Assembly (NCBI GenBank): GCA_020544305.1
Contig: CP058667.1
Location: 1,550,001 to 1,614,000 of the forward strand
Direction of reading: 5' to 3'
Length of the DNA stretch: 64,000 nt
Source: Staphylococcus taiwanensis
Lineage (GTDB): Bacteria > Bacillota > Bacilli > Staphylococcales > Staphylococcaceae
Part shown: one piece after another, positions 38,891 through 49,354 of the stretch
How positions within the stretch are numbered: the stretch's first letter is position 1
How the letters are laid out: every line of letters begins with the position of its first letter
Notes under the pieces: generated by a model
What the model was told of the DNA's origin: nothing
Seen by the model: the letters and a program-made list of their open reading frames with translations, nothing else
The model's database searches: none
Made by a program: the position numbers and the translations under genes

Positions 38891-38992
38891 TTTGCAATAC
38901 TTTAAATATTTTCTAAGTTAAGGACTATTGAACCTTGCACGCATTAATCAAAATTACTATTTTTTTAATTTTAAAAAAAGAACCTAAACAAA

Positions 38993-39017
38993 AACAGACC
39001 CAAAACTTGGGTCTGTT
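38993..39017 (-). terminator. rny terminator
   Basis: A perfect stem AACAGACCCAA/TTGGGTCTGTT followed on the minus strand by TTTGTTTAGG. Confidence 0.88.
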
Positions 39018-39021
39018 AAAA

Positions 39022-40581
39022 TTATTTCGCATACTCTACTGCTCTTGTCTCTCTAACAACTGTCACTTTAATGTGACCAGGATATTGTAATTCTTCCTCA
39101 ATTTGATTTTTAATGTCTCTAGCTAATCGATATGACTTCAAGTCATCTATCTCTTCAGGAGAAACGATTACTCTTATTTCTCTACCTGCTTGAATAGCAA
39201 AAGCTTTTTCAACACCTTCATAGCTCTCTGAAAGTGTTTCTAAACGTTCTAATCTACGGATATAGTTCTCAAGTGTTTCTTTACGAGCACCTGGTCTAGC
39301 AGCAGAAAGTGCATCTGCTGCAGCAACTAATATAGATATAATTGACGTTGGTTCAACATCACCATGATGAGAATGAATAGCATTGATAACAGTATCATTT
39401 TCAGCATATTTTTTCGCTAATTCGACACCTATTTCAACATGACTACCTTCAACTTCATGGTCAATGGCTTTACCAACATCGTGAAGCAAACCTGCACGTT
39501 TAGCTAAGCCTACATCTTCTCCTAATTCAGCTGCTAACATTCCTGATAAATGTGCAACTTCAATAGAATGTTTCAAGACATTTTGACCGTAACTAGTTCT
39601 AAAGTTGAGACGACCTAGTACTTTTACTAAATCAGGATGCATATTGTGAACATTTATTTCAAATGTAGCTTGTTCACCTGCATCTCTAATGATGTCATCT
39701 ACTTCTTTTCTAGCTTTATCCACCATTTCTTCTATTCGCCCTGGATGGATACGACCATCTGAAACCAAATTAACTAATGCAGTACGTGCGATTTCACGTC
39801 TGATTGGATCAAATCCAGATAATATTACCGCTTCCGGTGTATCATCTATGATTAAATCGATACCTGTTAATGTTTCTAAAGTACGAATATTTCTACCTTC
39901 TCTACCTATAATTCGACCTTTCATCTCGTCATTTGGTAAATTAACAACTGATACAGTTGATTCAGTTGTGTGATCAGCTGCTAATCTTTGAACGGTAGTA
40001 GCTAATAACTCTTTAGCTTTTTTATCAACTTTTTCTTTTGCTTCTTTTTCTTTTTCTTTAACAAGTACTGCAATATCTTGTGACAGTTCTTCTTCAACTC
40101 TATGAAGTTGTTCATTTACAGCTTCTTCTTGAGTGAGACCGGAGATGCGTTCTAATTCTTGTTCATGTTTCATTATTAATGTTTGAACACTACTCTCTTT
40201 TGCATCCACTTGTTGTTGTCTTTCTTCAAGTTTAGATTCTTTTTGTTCTAAAATCTCATCTTTTTTATCTAATAGATCAGATTTTCGATCTAAATTTTCC
40301 TCTTTTTGAAGAAGTCGGGCTTCTTGTCTTTGAAGCTCACCACGTCTTTCGCGAAGCTCTGCTTCAGCTTGCTCTTTAATGATTTGATTTTCTTCTTTTG
40401 CCTCTAATAATTTCTCTTTTTTGATATTTTCGGCTTCTTTTTGACCTTGCTTAATAATATCATCAGCAGTTTGTCTAGCTTGTAATTGCTTTTGATGTAA
40501 AATATTTCGGGCTACAATATACCCCACAACAACCCCTAGAATAATCCCCAGCAAAATGAGTAGGAGGTTTAATAAATTCAC
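39022..40581 (-). CDS. rny: Ribonuclease Y
   Basis: A 519-residue membrane-bound endoribonuclease that starts mRNA decay. Membrane helix 3-24 ([21 protein letters not shown]), long Glu/Lys-rich coiled coil (~30-190), KH domain (~205-275, with [12 protein letters not shown]) and HD domain with [10 protein letters not shown] and HD pair in GLLHDVGKA. Also called cvfA/ymdA in staphylococci. Confidence 0.97.
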   Translation of the reverse strand: MNLLNLLLILLGIILGVVVGYIVARNILHQKQLQARQTADDIIKQGQKEAENIKKEKLLEAKEENQIIKEQAEAELRERRGELQRQEARLLQKEENLDRKSDLLDKKDEILEQKESKLEERQQQVDAKESSVQTLIMKHEQELERISGLTQEEAVNEQLHRVEEELSQDIAVLVKEKEKEAKEKVDKKAKELLATTVQRLAADHTTESTVSVVNLPNDEMKGRIIGREGRNIRTLETLTGIDLIIDDTPEAVILSGFDPIRREIARTALVNLVSDGRIHPGRIEEMVDKARKEVDDIIRDAGEQATFEINVHNMHPDLVKVLGRLNFRTSYGQNVLKHSIEVAHLSGMLAAELGEDVGLAKRAGLLHDVGKAIDHEVEGSHVEIGVELAKKYAENDTVINAIHSHHGDVEPTSIISILVAAADALSAARPGARKETLENYIRRLERLETLSESYEGVEKAFAIQAGREIRVIVSPEEIDDLKSYRLARDIKNQIEEELQYPGHIKVTVVRETRAVEYAK

Positions 40582-40763
40582 ATAAACACCTCCTTTTTCT
40601 AGGTATTTGCTTTGTATGTCAAAATCTTCATGATTTTATAAATTGTATAATAATTATACATATTAATTGTACGTTTATTAAGTTGGTAGTGTCAAGATAT
40701 GAAATTGCACTACAAATACATATTACATATATTTAAACTAAAATTTTGCCTCATAGATTAAAA

Positions 40764-40795
40764 CGGATGAAATAGAAATCATTTCATCCGCTAAT
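40764..40795 (-). terminator. recA terminator
   Basis: CGGATGAAAT/ATTTCATCCG stem, then TTTTAATC on the minus strand. Confidence 0.82.
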
Positions 40796-40835
40796 ATAAT
40801 TTATATTTACTTATACTTAATCTTATAAACTCTCT

Positions 40836-41882
40836 TTATTCTTCATCGAATAATGTTTGAGGTGTCTCTTCTTCACTTTCCTCAACATCACCATCAAAAA
40901 TACCTAGTTTTTCGCGTAATTTACGATCAATTTCTTCTTTAACTTGAGGATTTTCTTTGAGGTATGTTTTAACATTTTCTTTACCTTGGCCCATTCTTTC
41001 ACCATTATAAGAATACCAAGCTCCAGATTTATCGACGATGTCATTTTCAACACCAAGGTCAATTAATTCGCCTTCTTTAGAAATTCCTTGACCATACATG
41101 ATATCTACTTCAGCTACTCTGAATGGTGGAGCAACTTTGTTTTTAACTACTTTAATTTTAGTTCTATTACCAACAATATCTTGTCCTTGTTTTAGTTGTT
41201 CAGCACGACGTACTTCTAAACGTACAGAGCTATAGAATTTTAGTGCACGTCCACCAGGAGTGGTTTCAGGATTACCGAACATAACACCTACTTTTTCACG
41301 AATTTGGTTAATGAAAATAGCAGTGGTATTTGATTTAGAAATGGCACCTGATAATTTACGTAATGCTTGTGACATTAAACGAGCTTGTAAACCAACATGT
41401 GTATCGCCCATTTCACCTTCAATTTCTGCTTTAGGCGTTAAAGCAGCTACTGAGTCAATAACAACGATATCTACTGCGCCACTTCTTACAAAGGCTTCTG
41501 CAATCTCTAAACCTTGTTCACCATGGTCTGGTTGAGATAAATATAAATTATCAATATCTACACCTAATGCTTCTGCATAAACCGGATCAAGTGCGTGTTC
41601 AGCATCAATAAAGGCAGCGACGCCACCATTCTTTTGTACTTCTGCAATAGCATGTAAAGCTACTGTTGTTTTACCAGAACTTTCTGGTCCATAAATTTCA
41701 ATAATTCTACCTTTAGGGTACCCACCAACACCGAGTGCATTATCAAGTGTCACAGAACCACTTGATACACTTGATACACGACGACCTTTATTATCGCCTA
41801 ATTTCATTACGGCACCTTTACCAAAGGATTTTTCCATATTCTTTATAACTGTATCTAAAGCTTTTTGACGATCATTATCCAA
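40836..41882 (-). CDS. recA: Recombinase RecA
   Basis: A 348-residue recombinase and LexA coprotease. Walker [10 protein letters not shown] (65-73), Walker [12 protein letters not shown]1/L2 loop regions ([38 protein letters not shown]) all intact; acidic C-terminal tail. The start codon (TTG, behind AGGAGG) follows a promoter that contains a LexA box. Confidence 0.99.
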   Translation of the reverse strand: MDNDRQKALDTVIKNMEKSFGKGAVMKLGDNKGRRVSSVSSGSVTLDNALGVGGYPKGRIIEIYGPESSGKTTVALHAIAEVQKNGGVAAFIDAEHALDPVYAEALGVDIDNLYLSQPDHGEQGLEIAEAFVRSGAVDIVVIDSVAALTPKAEIEGEMGDTHVGLQARLMSQALRKLSGAISKSNTTAIFINQIREKVGVMFGNPETTPGGRALKFYSSVRLEVRRAEQLKQGQDIVGNRTKIKVVKNKVAPPFRVAEVDIMYGQGISKEGELIDLGVENDIVDKSGAWYSYNGERMGQGKENVKTYLKENPQVKEEIDRKLREKLGIFDGDVEESEEETPQTLFDEE

Positions 41883-41943
41883 AGCGAAACCTCCTAAATG
41901 AGATAGTTATCTTTTTAATATCTTATCTAATACTATACATTCT

Positions 41944-41972
41944 ATTATATCTAATTACAAGTTTTTTGCGAA
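41944..41972 (-). promoter_or_regulatory. recA promoter
   Basis: A perfect -10 TATAAT (41944-41949) lies 17 bases from a -35 TTCGCA (41967-41972) that overlaps the LexA box. Confidence 0.75.
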
Positions 41973-41982
41973 TATTTGTTCG
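41969..41982. promoter_or_regulatory. LexA (SOS) box of recA
   Basis: CGAATATTTGTTCG (complement CGAACAAATATTCG) is the Gram-positive SOS-box form reported for S. aureus. A second, partial match CGAACAAACGTACT lies at 42011-42024. Confidence 0.88.
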
Positions 41983-42058
41983 CTTATTTTGAATTTAAAC
42001 GGAACAATAACGAACAAACGTACTTAAATTATCTTCAAAATCTTTAAATTTAAGCTAA

Positions 42059-43198
42059 TTAAAGCCAATTAAGTAATCTTATCATTGCATAATTTTGACT
42101 TCTGGTTTTTAACATATTTCTTTTTAAAGGCATTTTAAATGAATCTACTTTAAACTCATCGTCCTTTAACATGCCTAAATAAACTTGCTCATTATCATGC
42201 AACAATGCGATTCCAATATCTGTTTTATACAATCTTTGAACATATTCAGCTGCTTGTTTAAGTTTATCATCATCAGTGTTTGTGTTTGATATGAAGATAT
42301 CAGAATCAGGTAATTGCCCTTTTAAGTTTTCTTTTTCATCATATGCTTTCAAACGTGTATACAACGCGCCATCTGTAACGCCATCATAAATACTGAAACT
42401 TTGGCTTATTCTATTCATTACAGATTGTTCAATGACAATATCATCTGAGCCATAATAGAATTCACCTATTCTATTTAGTATTTCTTCCTTTATTGGTGCT
42501 ATTAAATGCTTACATTCCTTCTCAGTATCTGCATTGGCTGTAAGTCTAATATATACTTCGTGAGTTCCAGCTAACGGGGCTATAGTTGGATTATCTTGAT
42601 GGTCTATTAAATCCATTAGTTCAGTTTCCACTTTTGATTCCCCAATGCCTGCAAATCTTAACTGCTCGGAAAATATTACTTTATCATCATCCATTAAATA
42701 AGGTAATAATTCATTTTTAGCCATTGGTTGCATTTCACGAGGAGGACCAGGTAATAAAATTACTTTTTGGTCCTTGATTTCAACCAACATGCCTGGGGCC
42801 ATACCATAGTTATTTTTTAATACTTTTGAACCTTCAATCACGAGTGCTTGTTGTTTATTATTAGGCGTCATTTCTTGACCTTGTTCTTTAAAATAATTTT
42901 CAATATAACTTAAGGCATCATCATCAGTTACAAGTTCACGTTCCAAAACTTTAGCAACAGTATGCTTTGTTAAATCATCTTTAGTTGGTCCTAGTCCACC
43001 AGTCAAAACTAGAGTATCAAATCTTTTTAGGCCCTCTTTAATGACATATTCTAATCTTTTAGGATTATCCCCTATCACTGTATGTTCGACAACACTTTTT
43101 CCAACACTATTAAATAATTTAGATAGGTATTGGCCATTTGTATTCGCAATCTGACCTAATAATAACTCTGAACCTACAGCAATAATTGAAATATTCAT
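42059..43198 (-). CDS. cinA: CinA-family protein
   Basis: A 379-residue protein. The N-terminal MoCF/pyrophosphatase-like domain is well conserved (TGGLGPTKDDLT, LLPGPPREM). The C-terminal domain lacks the ESCTGG motif of the nicotinamide-mononucleotide deamidase domain, so that activity is doubtful, a feature of staphylococcal CinA. ATG two codons into the longer frame was taken behind GGGGAG. Divided from recA by recA's own promoter. Confidence 0.9.
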   Translation of the reverse strand: MNISIIAVGSELLLGQIANTNGQYLSKLFNSVGKSVVEHTVIGDNPKRLEYVIKEGLKRFDTLVLTGGLGPTKDDLTKHTVAKVLERELVTDDDALSYIENYFKEQGQEMTPNNKQQALVIEGSKVLKNNYGMAPGMLVEIKDQKVILLPGPPREMQPMAKNELLPYLMDDDKVIFSEQLRFAGIGESKVETELMDLIDHQDNPTIAPLAGTHEVYIRLTANADTEKECKHLIAPIKEEILNRIGEFYYGSDDIVIEQSVMNRISQSFSIYDGVTDGALYTRLKAYDEKENLKGQLPDSDIFISNTNTDDDKLKQAAEYVQRLYKTDIGIALLHDNEQVYLGMLKDDEFKVDSFKMPLKRNMLKTRSQNYAMIRLLNWL

Positions 43199-43287
43199 GC
43201 ACATTCTCCCCTTAGTGATAACTCGTTTTTCATAACATAAGTATTATAAACTTATTAATTTGTTAAATCTAAAAATTGGCTTAAAAA

Positions 43288-43340
43288 AACCAAGAATAAC
43301 AGTTATAAGATATAAATCTTTCTAACTCGTATTCTTGGTT
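43288..43340 (-). terminator. pgsA terminator
   Basis: Outer arms AACCAAGAATA/TATTCTTGGTT and inner AGTTA/TAACT pairs between pgsA and cinA; the minus-strand tail is TTTTTTTAAGC. Confidence 0.78.
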
Positions 43341-43354
43341 ATATTTTCACTAAA

Positions 43355-43930
43355 TTAGTGTTTAAAAACATCTCTACCTTTATAGAAATATTCAATTCCA
43401 GATAAAATAGTGAATAAAACACCAATATAAAGTAATACTTGTCCAATTTGGAAACCAATCCAAGTGGCAAATAAATCGCCTAATAAAATCCAAATAATCG
43501 CTACCATAGTAACAGCTGTTTTAATTTTGCCTAATTGTCCAGCAGCACTTACAAAACCTTGTTCGATTTGTAATAAACGTAAGCCTGTTACGGCAAATTC
43601 TCTTGCAATAATAATAATTGCGACAACTGAGTTCGTTAAACCTAACTGAACCATGACGATTAATGCACTAGAAACTAATAATTTGTCTGCTAATGGATCA
43701 AGAAATTTACCCATGTTTGTAACAAGATGCCATTTTCTAGCTAAGTAACCATCTAAAAAGTCACTTAAAGATGCAACAATAAATATGATTGCAGCAATCA
43801 ATTGTTCAATTCGGATTTCGTATCCACCTAAAATTGATACATTGCCAAATCCAAAGTTAACTAGAGCAAATAGAATAAATATAGGGATAAGAATTACTCT
43901 AAAAACTGTAATCTGATTTGGTATATTCAT
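43355..43930 (-). CDS. pgsA: CDP-diacylglycerol-glycerol-3-phosphate 3-phosphatidyltransferase
   Basis: A 191-residue integral membrane enzyme that makes phosphatidylglycerophosphate. The CDP-alcohol motif is complete: [12 protein letters not shown]... then [10 protein letters not shown] at the required spacing. Four or more membrane helices. Last gene of the ftsK-to-pgsA group. Confidence 0.97.
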   Translation of the reverse strand: MNIPNQITVFRVILIPIFILFALVNFGFGNVSILGGYEIRIEQLIAAIIFIVASLSDFLDGYLARKWHLVTNMGKFLDPLADKLLVSSALIVMVQLGLTNSVVAIIIIAREFAVTGLRLLQIEQGFVSAAGQLGKIKTAVTMVAIIWILLGDLFATWIGFQIGQVLLYIGVLFTILSGIEYFYKGRDVFKH

Positions 43931-43962
43931 GTAAAAGCCTCATTTCTAATTTATCTATTAAT

Positions 43963-44355
43963 TTATAATATTAACACAGCTAGTACCCATAGTATAAAAG
44001 TAATTACAACTAATCCACCTATAAATACTAATAATTGTAAAGGTTCTTTATTCTTAGTGCGATGCGTCGGAGCTTCTCCTTTTTGATATTTATTTAAAAG
44101 GTCATTTAATTGATTTTGACTATTGGGGATTTCTTCACGGTGAACGTTTATAAGTTGATCTGCATCCATATTGATAACGCTTGCGTAACGTCTTATAAAT
44201 CCTTCGGCATAGTCTACTTTAGCTAATTCATTAAACCGATTCTCTTCTATTAACTTAAGTGTTTTACGTTTAATTTGCGTGCGGTCTTCCAATTCAGCCA
44301 ATGTCATACCTAATCTTTCTCGTCTTCCTTTTAAAGTCTCACCAATTGTTCTCAC
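43963..44355 (-). CDS. rodZ: RodZ-like helix-turn-helix membrane protein (YmfM)
   Basis: A 130-residue protein: N-terminal XRE-type helix-turn-helix (TIGETLKGRRERLGMTLAELEDRTQIKRKTLK...), a linker, and one membrane helix at about 104-127, with no extracellular domain to speak of. It is the short form of RodZ, linked to MreB and cell shape in other bacteria. GTG start (MRTIGE) lies after GGAGG; a TTG upstream was rejected. Confidence 0.9.
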   Translation of the reverse strand: MRTIGETLKGRRERLGMTLAELEDRTQIKRKTLKLIEENRFNELAKVDYAEGFIRRYASVINMDADQLINVHREEIPNSQNQLNDLLNKYQKGEAPTHRTKNKEPLQLLVFIGGLVVITFILWVLAVLIL

Positions 44356-44376
44356 TTTTAAAAGCCTCCACAATTA

Positions 44377-45207
44377 CTATTCAAAAAATCCAAATCCTCC
44401 GCCGAAGGTATCCTCACCGAAGTCTAATGTATTTTTACTTTTAACTGTTTGTTGTTTCATTTGTTCATATTCTATTTCTTGGTTTTCGTTTTCTCGTAGC
44501 TCAATAATATAATCAAAATCATTCATACTATAGTCCCCTGATGCTACAAATAAATCAGGATGTTCAACTACCTTGATTGAAGGTAATGTCATTACTTCGC
44601 GAACCAACTCCTGATGTTTGGGATTAGATTCTCTCGCAGTTACAGCACCATCAATAATATAAACATGGTTTGAATCGTACTCACCCTTAATCAGTGAGCT
44701 TCGTACAGTTTGTTTAATTAAAGTTGAGCTAATAAACAACCAACGTTTATGTGCACACACACTACCAGCTACAATAGATTCTGTTTTACCAACTCGTGGC
44801 ATACCTCGAATACCGATAAGTTTATGACCTTCTTCTTTGAAAAGTTCAGCAAGAAAATCAACTAATAAACCAAGATCCTCACGTTCAAAACGGAATGTCT
44901 TTTTATCATCAGCATCTTGTTCGATATAACGACCATGACGTACAGCCAACCGGTCACGTAGTTCAGGTACTCTAAGTTTAGTGATTTCTATTTCATTAAG
45001 CTCTTTAATAATGTTTTCAAAACGATTAACTTTTTCAAGGCTATCCGTTTTAATCAATAAACCACGTCGACCTTGATCAACCCCATTAATCGTGACAATA
45101 CTTATACCTAACATGCCTAGCAAACTTGAAATATCACCTAACAAACCTGCACGATTTATAGTGATTTCATATTCAAGATACCATTCTTTCTTTTCGGCAA
45201 CAGTCAT
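44377..45207 (-). CDS. ymfK: YmfK-family protein (DUF3388), ACT-like and P-loop segments
   Basis: A 276-residue protein. An ACT-like N-terminal half (TINRAGLLGDISSLLGMLGISIVTINGV) and a second half with GMPRVGKTES, a P-loop-like motif (~residues 137-146). Length and place match Bacillus YmfK. ATG after GGCGGATAGAG; longer frame upstream lacks a ribosome site. Function unknown. Confidence 0.85.
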   Translation of the reverse strand: MTVAEKKEWYLEYEITINRAGLLGDISSLLGMLGISIVTINGVDQGRRGLLIKTDSLEKVNRFENIIKELNEIEITKLRVPELRDRLAVRHGRYIEQDADDKKTFRFEREDLGLLVDFLAELFKEEGHKLIGIRGMPRVGKTESIVAGSVCAHKRWLFISSTLIKQTVRSSLIKGEYDSNHVYIIDGAVTARESNPKHQELVREVMTLPSIKVVEHPDLFVASGDYSMNDFDYIIELRENENQEIEYEQMKQQTVKSKNTLDFGEDTFGGGFGFFE

Positions 45208-45340
45208 CTCTATCCGCCCCTTGTTTAAAAGCCAAATTAGCATCGGCATATTTCAAAAATGATAATCATATTATATCATTTATTTTCAACTACTAATTAA
45301 AAATTTTAAATACCCTATGTATTCATTGACTGATTTTGCG

Positions 45341-46045
45341 TTATAAATACCATGCACCATTAACTTTTTGAACGGTACCAGTGATGCTTTGTGACATTGG
45401 ATGCCATAAATAAGCGCATGTATGAGCTACTTCTGCTGGTGATATCATCCTCTGTTGAGGGAGTTCTGACACGATAGCCATCTTATCTTCTTCATTGAAA
45501 GCTTGAGACATGTTTCCAGATACAAATCCAGGTGTAACAGCATTTACTGTCACAGTTGTCATAGCTAATTCTTGGCTAAGCGCCTTTACAAAGCCAATTT
45601 GTGCACTTTTCATAGCTGAGTAAATGGTTTCCATACTTGCTCCAGTTTCACCCCAAATAGATGAGATTACAATAATTCGTCCATGCTTACTTTGACGCAA
45701 TATATCCAAAAAATAGCGACTGCATCTAATAAATTGTTTTACATGTATATTATAACTGTGATCAATATCTTCATCTGTCATGTCTTGTAACATGCCATAT
45801 AATGCTGTACCTGTGCTATACACCAAACAATCTAAATGTTGAATTTGGCCAAACGTTTCATTTAAATCAATATTTTGCGTTAAATCAGCTTGAATAAATT
45901 CAACATCTTGCTCGTGATATTTATTTCTTAATTCTTCAATATTTGATTGGTAATATTGAACAAAAACTTTATATCCATCTTGAAGTAAGCGTTCAACTAT
46001 TGCAGAGCCAATGCTTCCCGATCCACCTAATACCAAAGCATTCAT
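45341..46045 (-). CDS. ymfI: Short-chain dehydrogenase/reductase YmfI
   Basis: A 234-residue SDR. Cofactor loop GGSGSIGSA (7-15); catalytic Ser in VISSIWG and Tyr-x-x-x-Lys in YSAMK. Resembles beta-ketoacyl reductases, but its place among M16 peptidase genes is shared by Bacillus YmfI of unknown substrate. Confidence 0.9.
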   Translation of the reverse strand: MNALVLGGSGSIGSAIVERLLQDGYKVFVQYYQSNIEELRNKYHEQDVEFIQADLTQNIDLNETFGQIQHLDCLVYSTGTALYGMLQDMTDEDIDHSYNIHVKQFIRCSRYFLDILRQSKHGRIIVISSIWGETGASMETIYSAMKSAQIGFVKALSQELAMTTVTVNAVTPGFVSGNMSQAFNEEDKMAIVSELPQQRMISPAEVAHTCAYLWHPMSQSITGTVQKVNGAWYL

Positions 46046-47334
46046 TATTCTTTTATCTCCAATCGACTATCTACCACGTTATCTATGTTTAAGTATTGTA
46101 TAGCAGTTTTGTTAATACTATCTAAAGTAATATGATCTATAATTTCTAACATATCGAAGACACTAACGCCTTCAAAGTATAATTTTGCATATTGATTTGC
46201 AATATATTCAGGTGAGTTTAAACTTGAGATGAATTCACCGATGAATTGCTTTTTTAATAAATCAAAAGCTTCTTGATCTTTCAAGTTACCACGATATGTT
46301 TTTAATTCTTTTAATAACGTATCCTTTAATTGATCAGGATGACGTGTCGCACTTGTAATGATTGAAAAACTATATGTAGGTTCTAAAACGAATTGATAAC
46401 CAAATGTTTCGTCTATTAAATTCTCATTTAATAATGTTTGATAAAATTCAGTTTCTTCACCAAATACTAATTCAAAGAATAGCGTCATTTCTAAATCACG
46501 TTGCACATACTGTTGAGGTGTCTCATCAAGTGGTTGATTTTTAAAGCCTAACATTAATCTTGGTGATTGTAATTTCATTTCTTCTTTTACAAAAGGCGTA
46601 ATAACATTTTCAGGCTCTTCAACTGTTGCTCTTTCGATGCTCGGTTGATTTACTTTATCACGTTTATCTTCATGCGTTTCTACAATATTCCGAATGTGAT
46701 CAGGATTTACATCACCTACTACAAACAACACCATATTAGATGGATGGTAAAATGTTTCATAACATAAATATAAATCGTCTTTAGTAATGTCATAAATACT
46801 TTCTACACTTCCAGCAATATCCACTTTGATAGGATGATTTTGATACATAGCTCGAAGCGTATTAAACATTATTTTATATCCAGGTTGTTCTTGGTACATT
46901 TTGATTTCTTCCGCAATAATACCTTTTTCTTTATCAACCGTTTCCTTTGAAAAGTACGGCGTCTCAACCATATTTAATAAACGAATGATATTACTTTCAA
47001 CATTGTCAGTAGCACTAAACAAATAGCTTGTACGATCAAAACTTGTAAATGCATTCACTTGAGCATTGTCATTTGCAAAAGCTGTGAACAAATCATCTTC
47101 ATCATCTTTTTCAAATAATTTATGTTCAAGAAAGTGAGCCACCCCATCAGGTACAGAAACAAAATCTTCTTCATTATGTGGTTTAAATGTACTATCAAGT
47201 GAACCAAACTGTGTTGTGTATGTAACATATGTTTTCTGAAAACCTTTTTTAGGAATCACGAACAAGCGTAAACCATTTGAAAGTTCATGCTCAAAAACGC
47301 TCTCATCAATTAGTTCATAATATTGCTCTTTCAT
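46045..47334 (-). CDS. ymfH: M16-family zinc peptidase YmfH
   Basis: A 429-residue peptidase with the inverted zinc motif HFLEH (67-71) and the downstream Glu in KGIIAEEIKMYQEQP. Overlaps its neighbours by one to four bases. It forms a pair with YmfF, which lacks the zinc motif, like other heterodimeric M16 proteases that process peptides. Confidence 0.92.
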   Translation of the reverse strand: MKEQYYELIDESVFEHELSNGLRLFVIPKKGFQKTYVTYTTQFGSLDSTFKPHNEEDFVSVPDGVAHFLEHKLFEKDDEDDLFTAFANDNAQVNAFTSFDRTSYLFSATDNVESNIIRLLNMVETPYFSKETVDKEKGIIAEEIKMYQEQPGYKIMFNTLRAMYQNHPIKVDIAGSVESIYDITKDDLYLCYETFYHPSNMVLFVVGDVNPDHIRNIVETHEDKRDKVNQPSIERATVEEPENVITPFVKEEMKLQSPRLMLGFKNQPLDETPQQYVQRDLEMTLFFELVFGEETEFYQTLLNENLIDETFGYQFVLEPTYSFSIITSATRHPDQLKDTLLKELKTYRGNLKDQEAFDLLKKQFIGEFISSLNSPEYIANQYAKLYFEGVSVFDMLEIIDHITLDSINKTAIQYLNIDNVVDSRLEIKE

Positions 47335-48605
47335 TCAGCTTGGTCTCCTTTCGTTAATACGTAAATTGTATCAAGCAATGCTTTATTGGCCATATTGATT
47401 ACATCTTCTCTAGAAACATTCTGTATAGCTTCAATATACGCTGTATCCGTTTGCGATGTTTCTAATAATAATTGATTTTGCATTACTTCAATTATGCTTT
47501 TAGGACGATCAGCAATTTCTTTTCGCTGAGAAATGATAATCTTCTTAGCCAATTCTAATTTACTATCTGCAAATTCTCCCTGCTTAAATTTATTAAATTC
47601 CTGCAATATAGTTTCTTTCGCAGTTTCATATTTATCAGCAGAAACGCCACTTAAGACGAAGAGGTAACCATTTTTACCATCTAACTGAGAGTGAATTGAA
47701 TACGCTAAACTTTGTTTTTCACGTACTTCATTAAATAAGACCGAAGATGGGTCTCCGCCAAACATTGTATTTAATACGACTAAGGCATAATACTCTTTTT
47801 GACCGAACTGAGTAGGAAAACGATAGCCCATATTCAATTTTGCTTGATCGACTTCATCCTCATCAATAACTACTTGTGGCTCAACATGATAGTCCTCTAT
47901 CTTAGAAGTATCATTATGTTCTAATTCAAAAGGCTTAATATTAAATTTAGACTGTATCATATGTCGTACTTCATCTTTATTCACATTACCTACAACATAA
48001 ACTGAACAATTATCATTGTTCACCATTGATTGATATGTATTGTATAGATTTTCGGATGTAATTTGTGGTATGTTTTCGATTTGTCCTGTTGCTAGGTAAC
48101 GATATGGTTCATCCTTAAACATATATTTAAGTAAGTTTAAAAATGAATATTGTGCTTTGTTATCTATCATTGATTCTATTTTTTTAGCCAATAAAGATTT
48201 TTCTTGATTAACAAAGTTGCTGTTAAATTTACCATTTTCAACAAGAGGATTCATAATCACCTCATAAAGTAAATTTAAGCCTTTCTCAAATAATGGTGTA
48301 CTATCTTTAAGATATCTTTCATTTACAATTTCTAATGAAATAGTAATAACATGTTTATCTTTGAATTTTGATACAAAACTATTAATATATGCTCCATATA
48401 ACTCTGATAACTGTTTGCTAAATGCTTTATCACTTGGCCATTTTTTAGTTGCACGTAATAATAATTTACTTAGTAATGATCGTGATGTAATTGTGTCATA
48501 GTCTAAAGGAGCCATGAATTTAAAAGTAATCATCGTTGTTTTAAACTTCTCTGTAGGTAATACATCAATATGTACGTGATTGTTTTGATTTACTTGTTGA
48601 GTCAA
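47331..48605 (-). CDS. ymfF: M16-family peptidase-like protein YmfF (non-catalytic partner)
   Basis: A 424-residue M16 homologue without HxxEH: the corresponding place reads SRSLLSKLLLRATKKWP. It keeps the Arg-containing C-terminal region with GDPSSVLFNEVREKQSLAYS that closes the chamber. It probably works as the substrate-holding half of a YmfF-YmfH heterodimer. TTG start behind AAGGAGTG. Confidence 0.9.
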   Translation of the reverse strand: MTQQVNQNNHVHIDVLPTEKFKTTMITFKFMAPLDYDTITSRSLLSKLLLRATKKWPSDKAFSKQLSELYGAYINSFVSKFKDKHVITISLEIVNERYLKDSTPLFEKGLNLLYEVIMNPLVENGKFNSNFVNQEKSLLAKKIESMIDNKAQYSFLNLLKYMFKDEPYRYLATGQIENIPQITSENLYNTYQSMVNNDNCSVYVVGNVNKDEVRHMIQSKFNIKPFELEHNDTSKIEDYHVEPQVVIDEDEVDQAKLNMGYRFPTQFGQKEYYALVVLNTMFGGDPSSVLFNEVREKQSLAYSIHSQLDGKNGYLFVLSGVSADKYETAKETILQEFNKFKQGEFADSKLELAKKIIISQRKEIADRPKSIIEVMQNQLLLETSQTDTAYIEAIQNVSREDVINMANKALLDTIYVLTKGDQAE

Positions 48606-48633
48606 CTTTCTTTGTCACTCCTTATTAAGTTTT

Positions 48634-49350
48634 TTAAATTTTAGTGCGTGTCAATTTAAATTTAACTAAGCTACTCTTTACATAATTTAAAGAATATAGA
48701 ATAGGTTTACCCAATTCATCATAATGTACAACTTTTAATAACATTAAACCTTCATGTGGAGAAGCATTTAAAATGTCAGAAATGTGTGGCTCATAACTAA
48801 TAGCTTCAACTTCTGTTTCTGCAGACGCTACTTTATGACCAGTATTCAACTCAATTGCATTGAGCATTGATCCATCACTTACTTGATAGTCTGTACAGGT
48901 TAAATAATTTTCAGCTATTTTATCCAAACAATATATAACCGGTTGATGATTTGCAGTACGAAGTCGTTCAATTATTGTAATTGGTTGTTTATCTTCTATA
49001 TCTAACATTTGCGCATCCAGAATGGAGGCTGGTTGTTGTTCTAAACTCAAATATTCAGTACCAGCCTGGTACCCTGCTTTTTCTATCATATCGTTAATAC
49101 TAAAAAGTTTGTTTAAAGGATAAAAGAAGGGATGTAGCATCTTCACACTGGCGCCTTCTTCAAAGTTATCAGTCAACACTTGTTCAGTAATTAATTCACC
49201 AATCGCTTCATAGACATCATCAGTTTTTACTTTAACTTCCCTAGCAATGGATAAATTACTAGGAAGTTTATCACCAGGTTTTAAAGCATTGCTTTTTATT
49301 TGTTTAAAGATATATTCCTTTACTTTAAAAACTGAGTTTAACTCTGTCAT
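48634..49350 (-). CDS. GntR/HutC-family transcriptional regulator
   Basis: A 238-residue regulator: winged helix (~1-70; YIFKQIKSNALKPGDKLPSNLSIAREVKVKTDDVYEA in part) and a UTRA ligand domain (~80-235). ATG chosen behind AGAGGTG, seven codons into the longer frame. Lies between ftsK and the M16 genes in the same direction; its ligand and targets are unknown. Confidence 0.88.
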   Translation of the reverse strand: MTELNSVFKVKEYIFKQIKSNALKPGDKLPSNLSIAREVKVKTDDVYEAIGELITEQVLTDNFEEGASVKMLHPFFYPLNKLFSINDMIEKAGYQAGTEYLSLEQQPASILDAQMLDIEDKQPITIIERLRTANHQPVIYCLDKIAENYLTCTDYQVSDGSMLNAIELNTGHKVASAETEVEAISYEPHISDILNASPHEGLMLLKVVHYDELGKPILYSLNYVKSSLVKFKLTRTKI

Positions 49351-49354
49351 CGTT

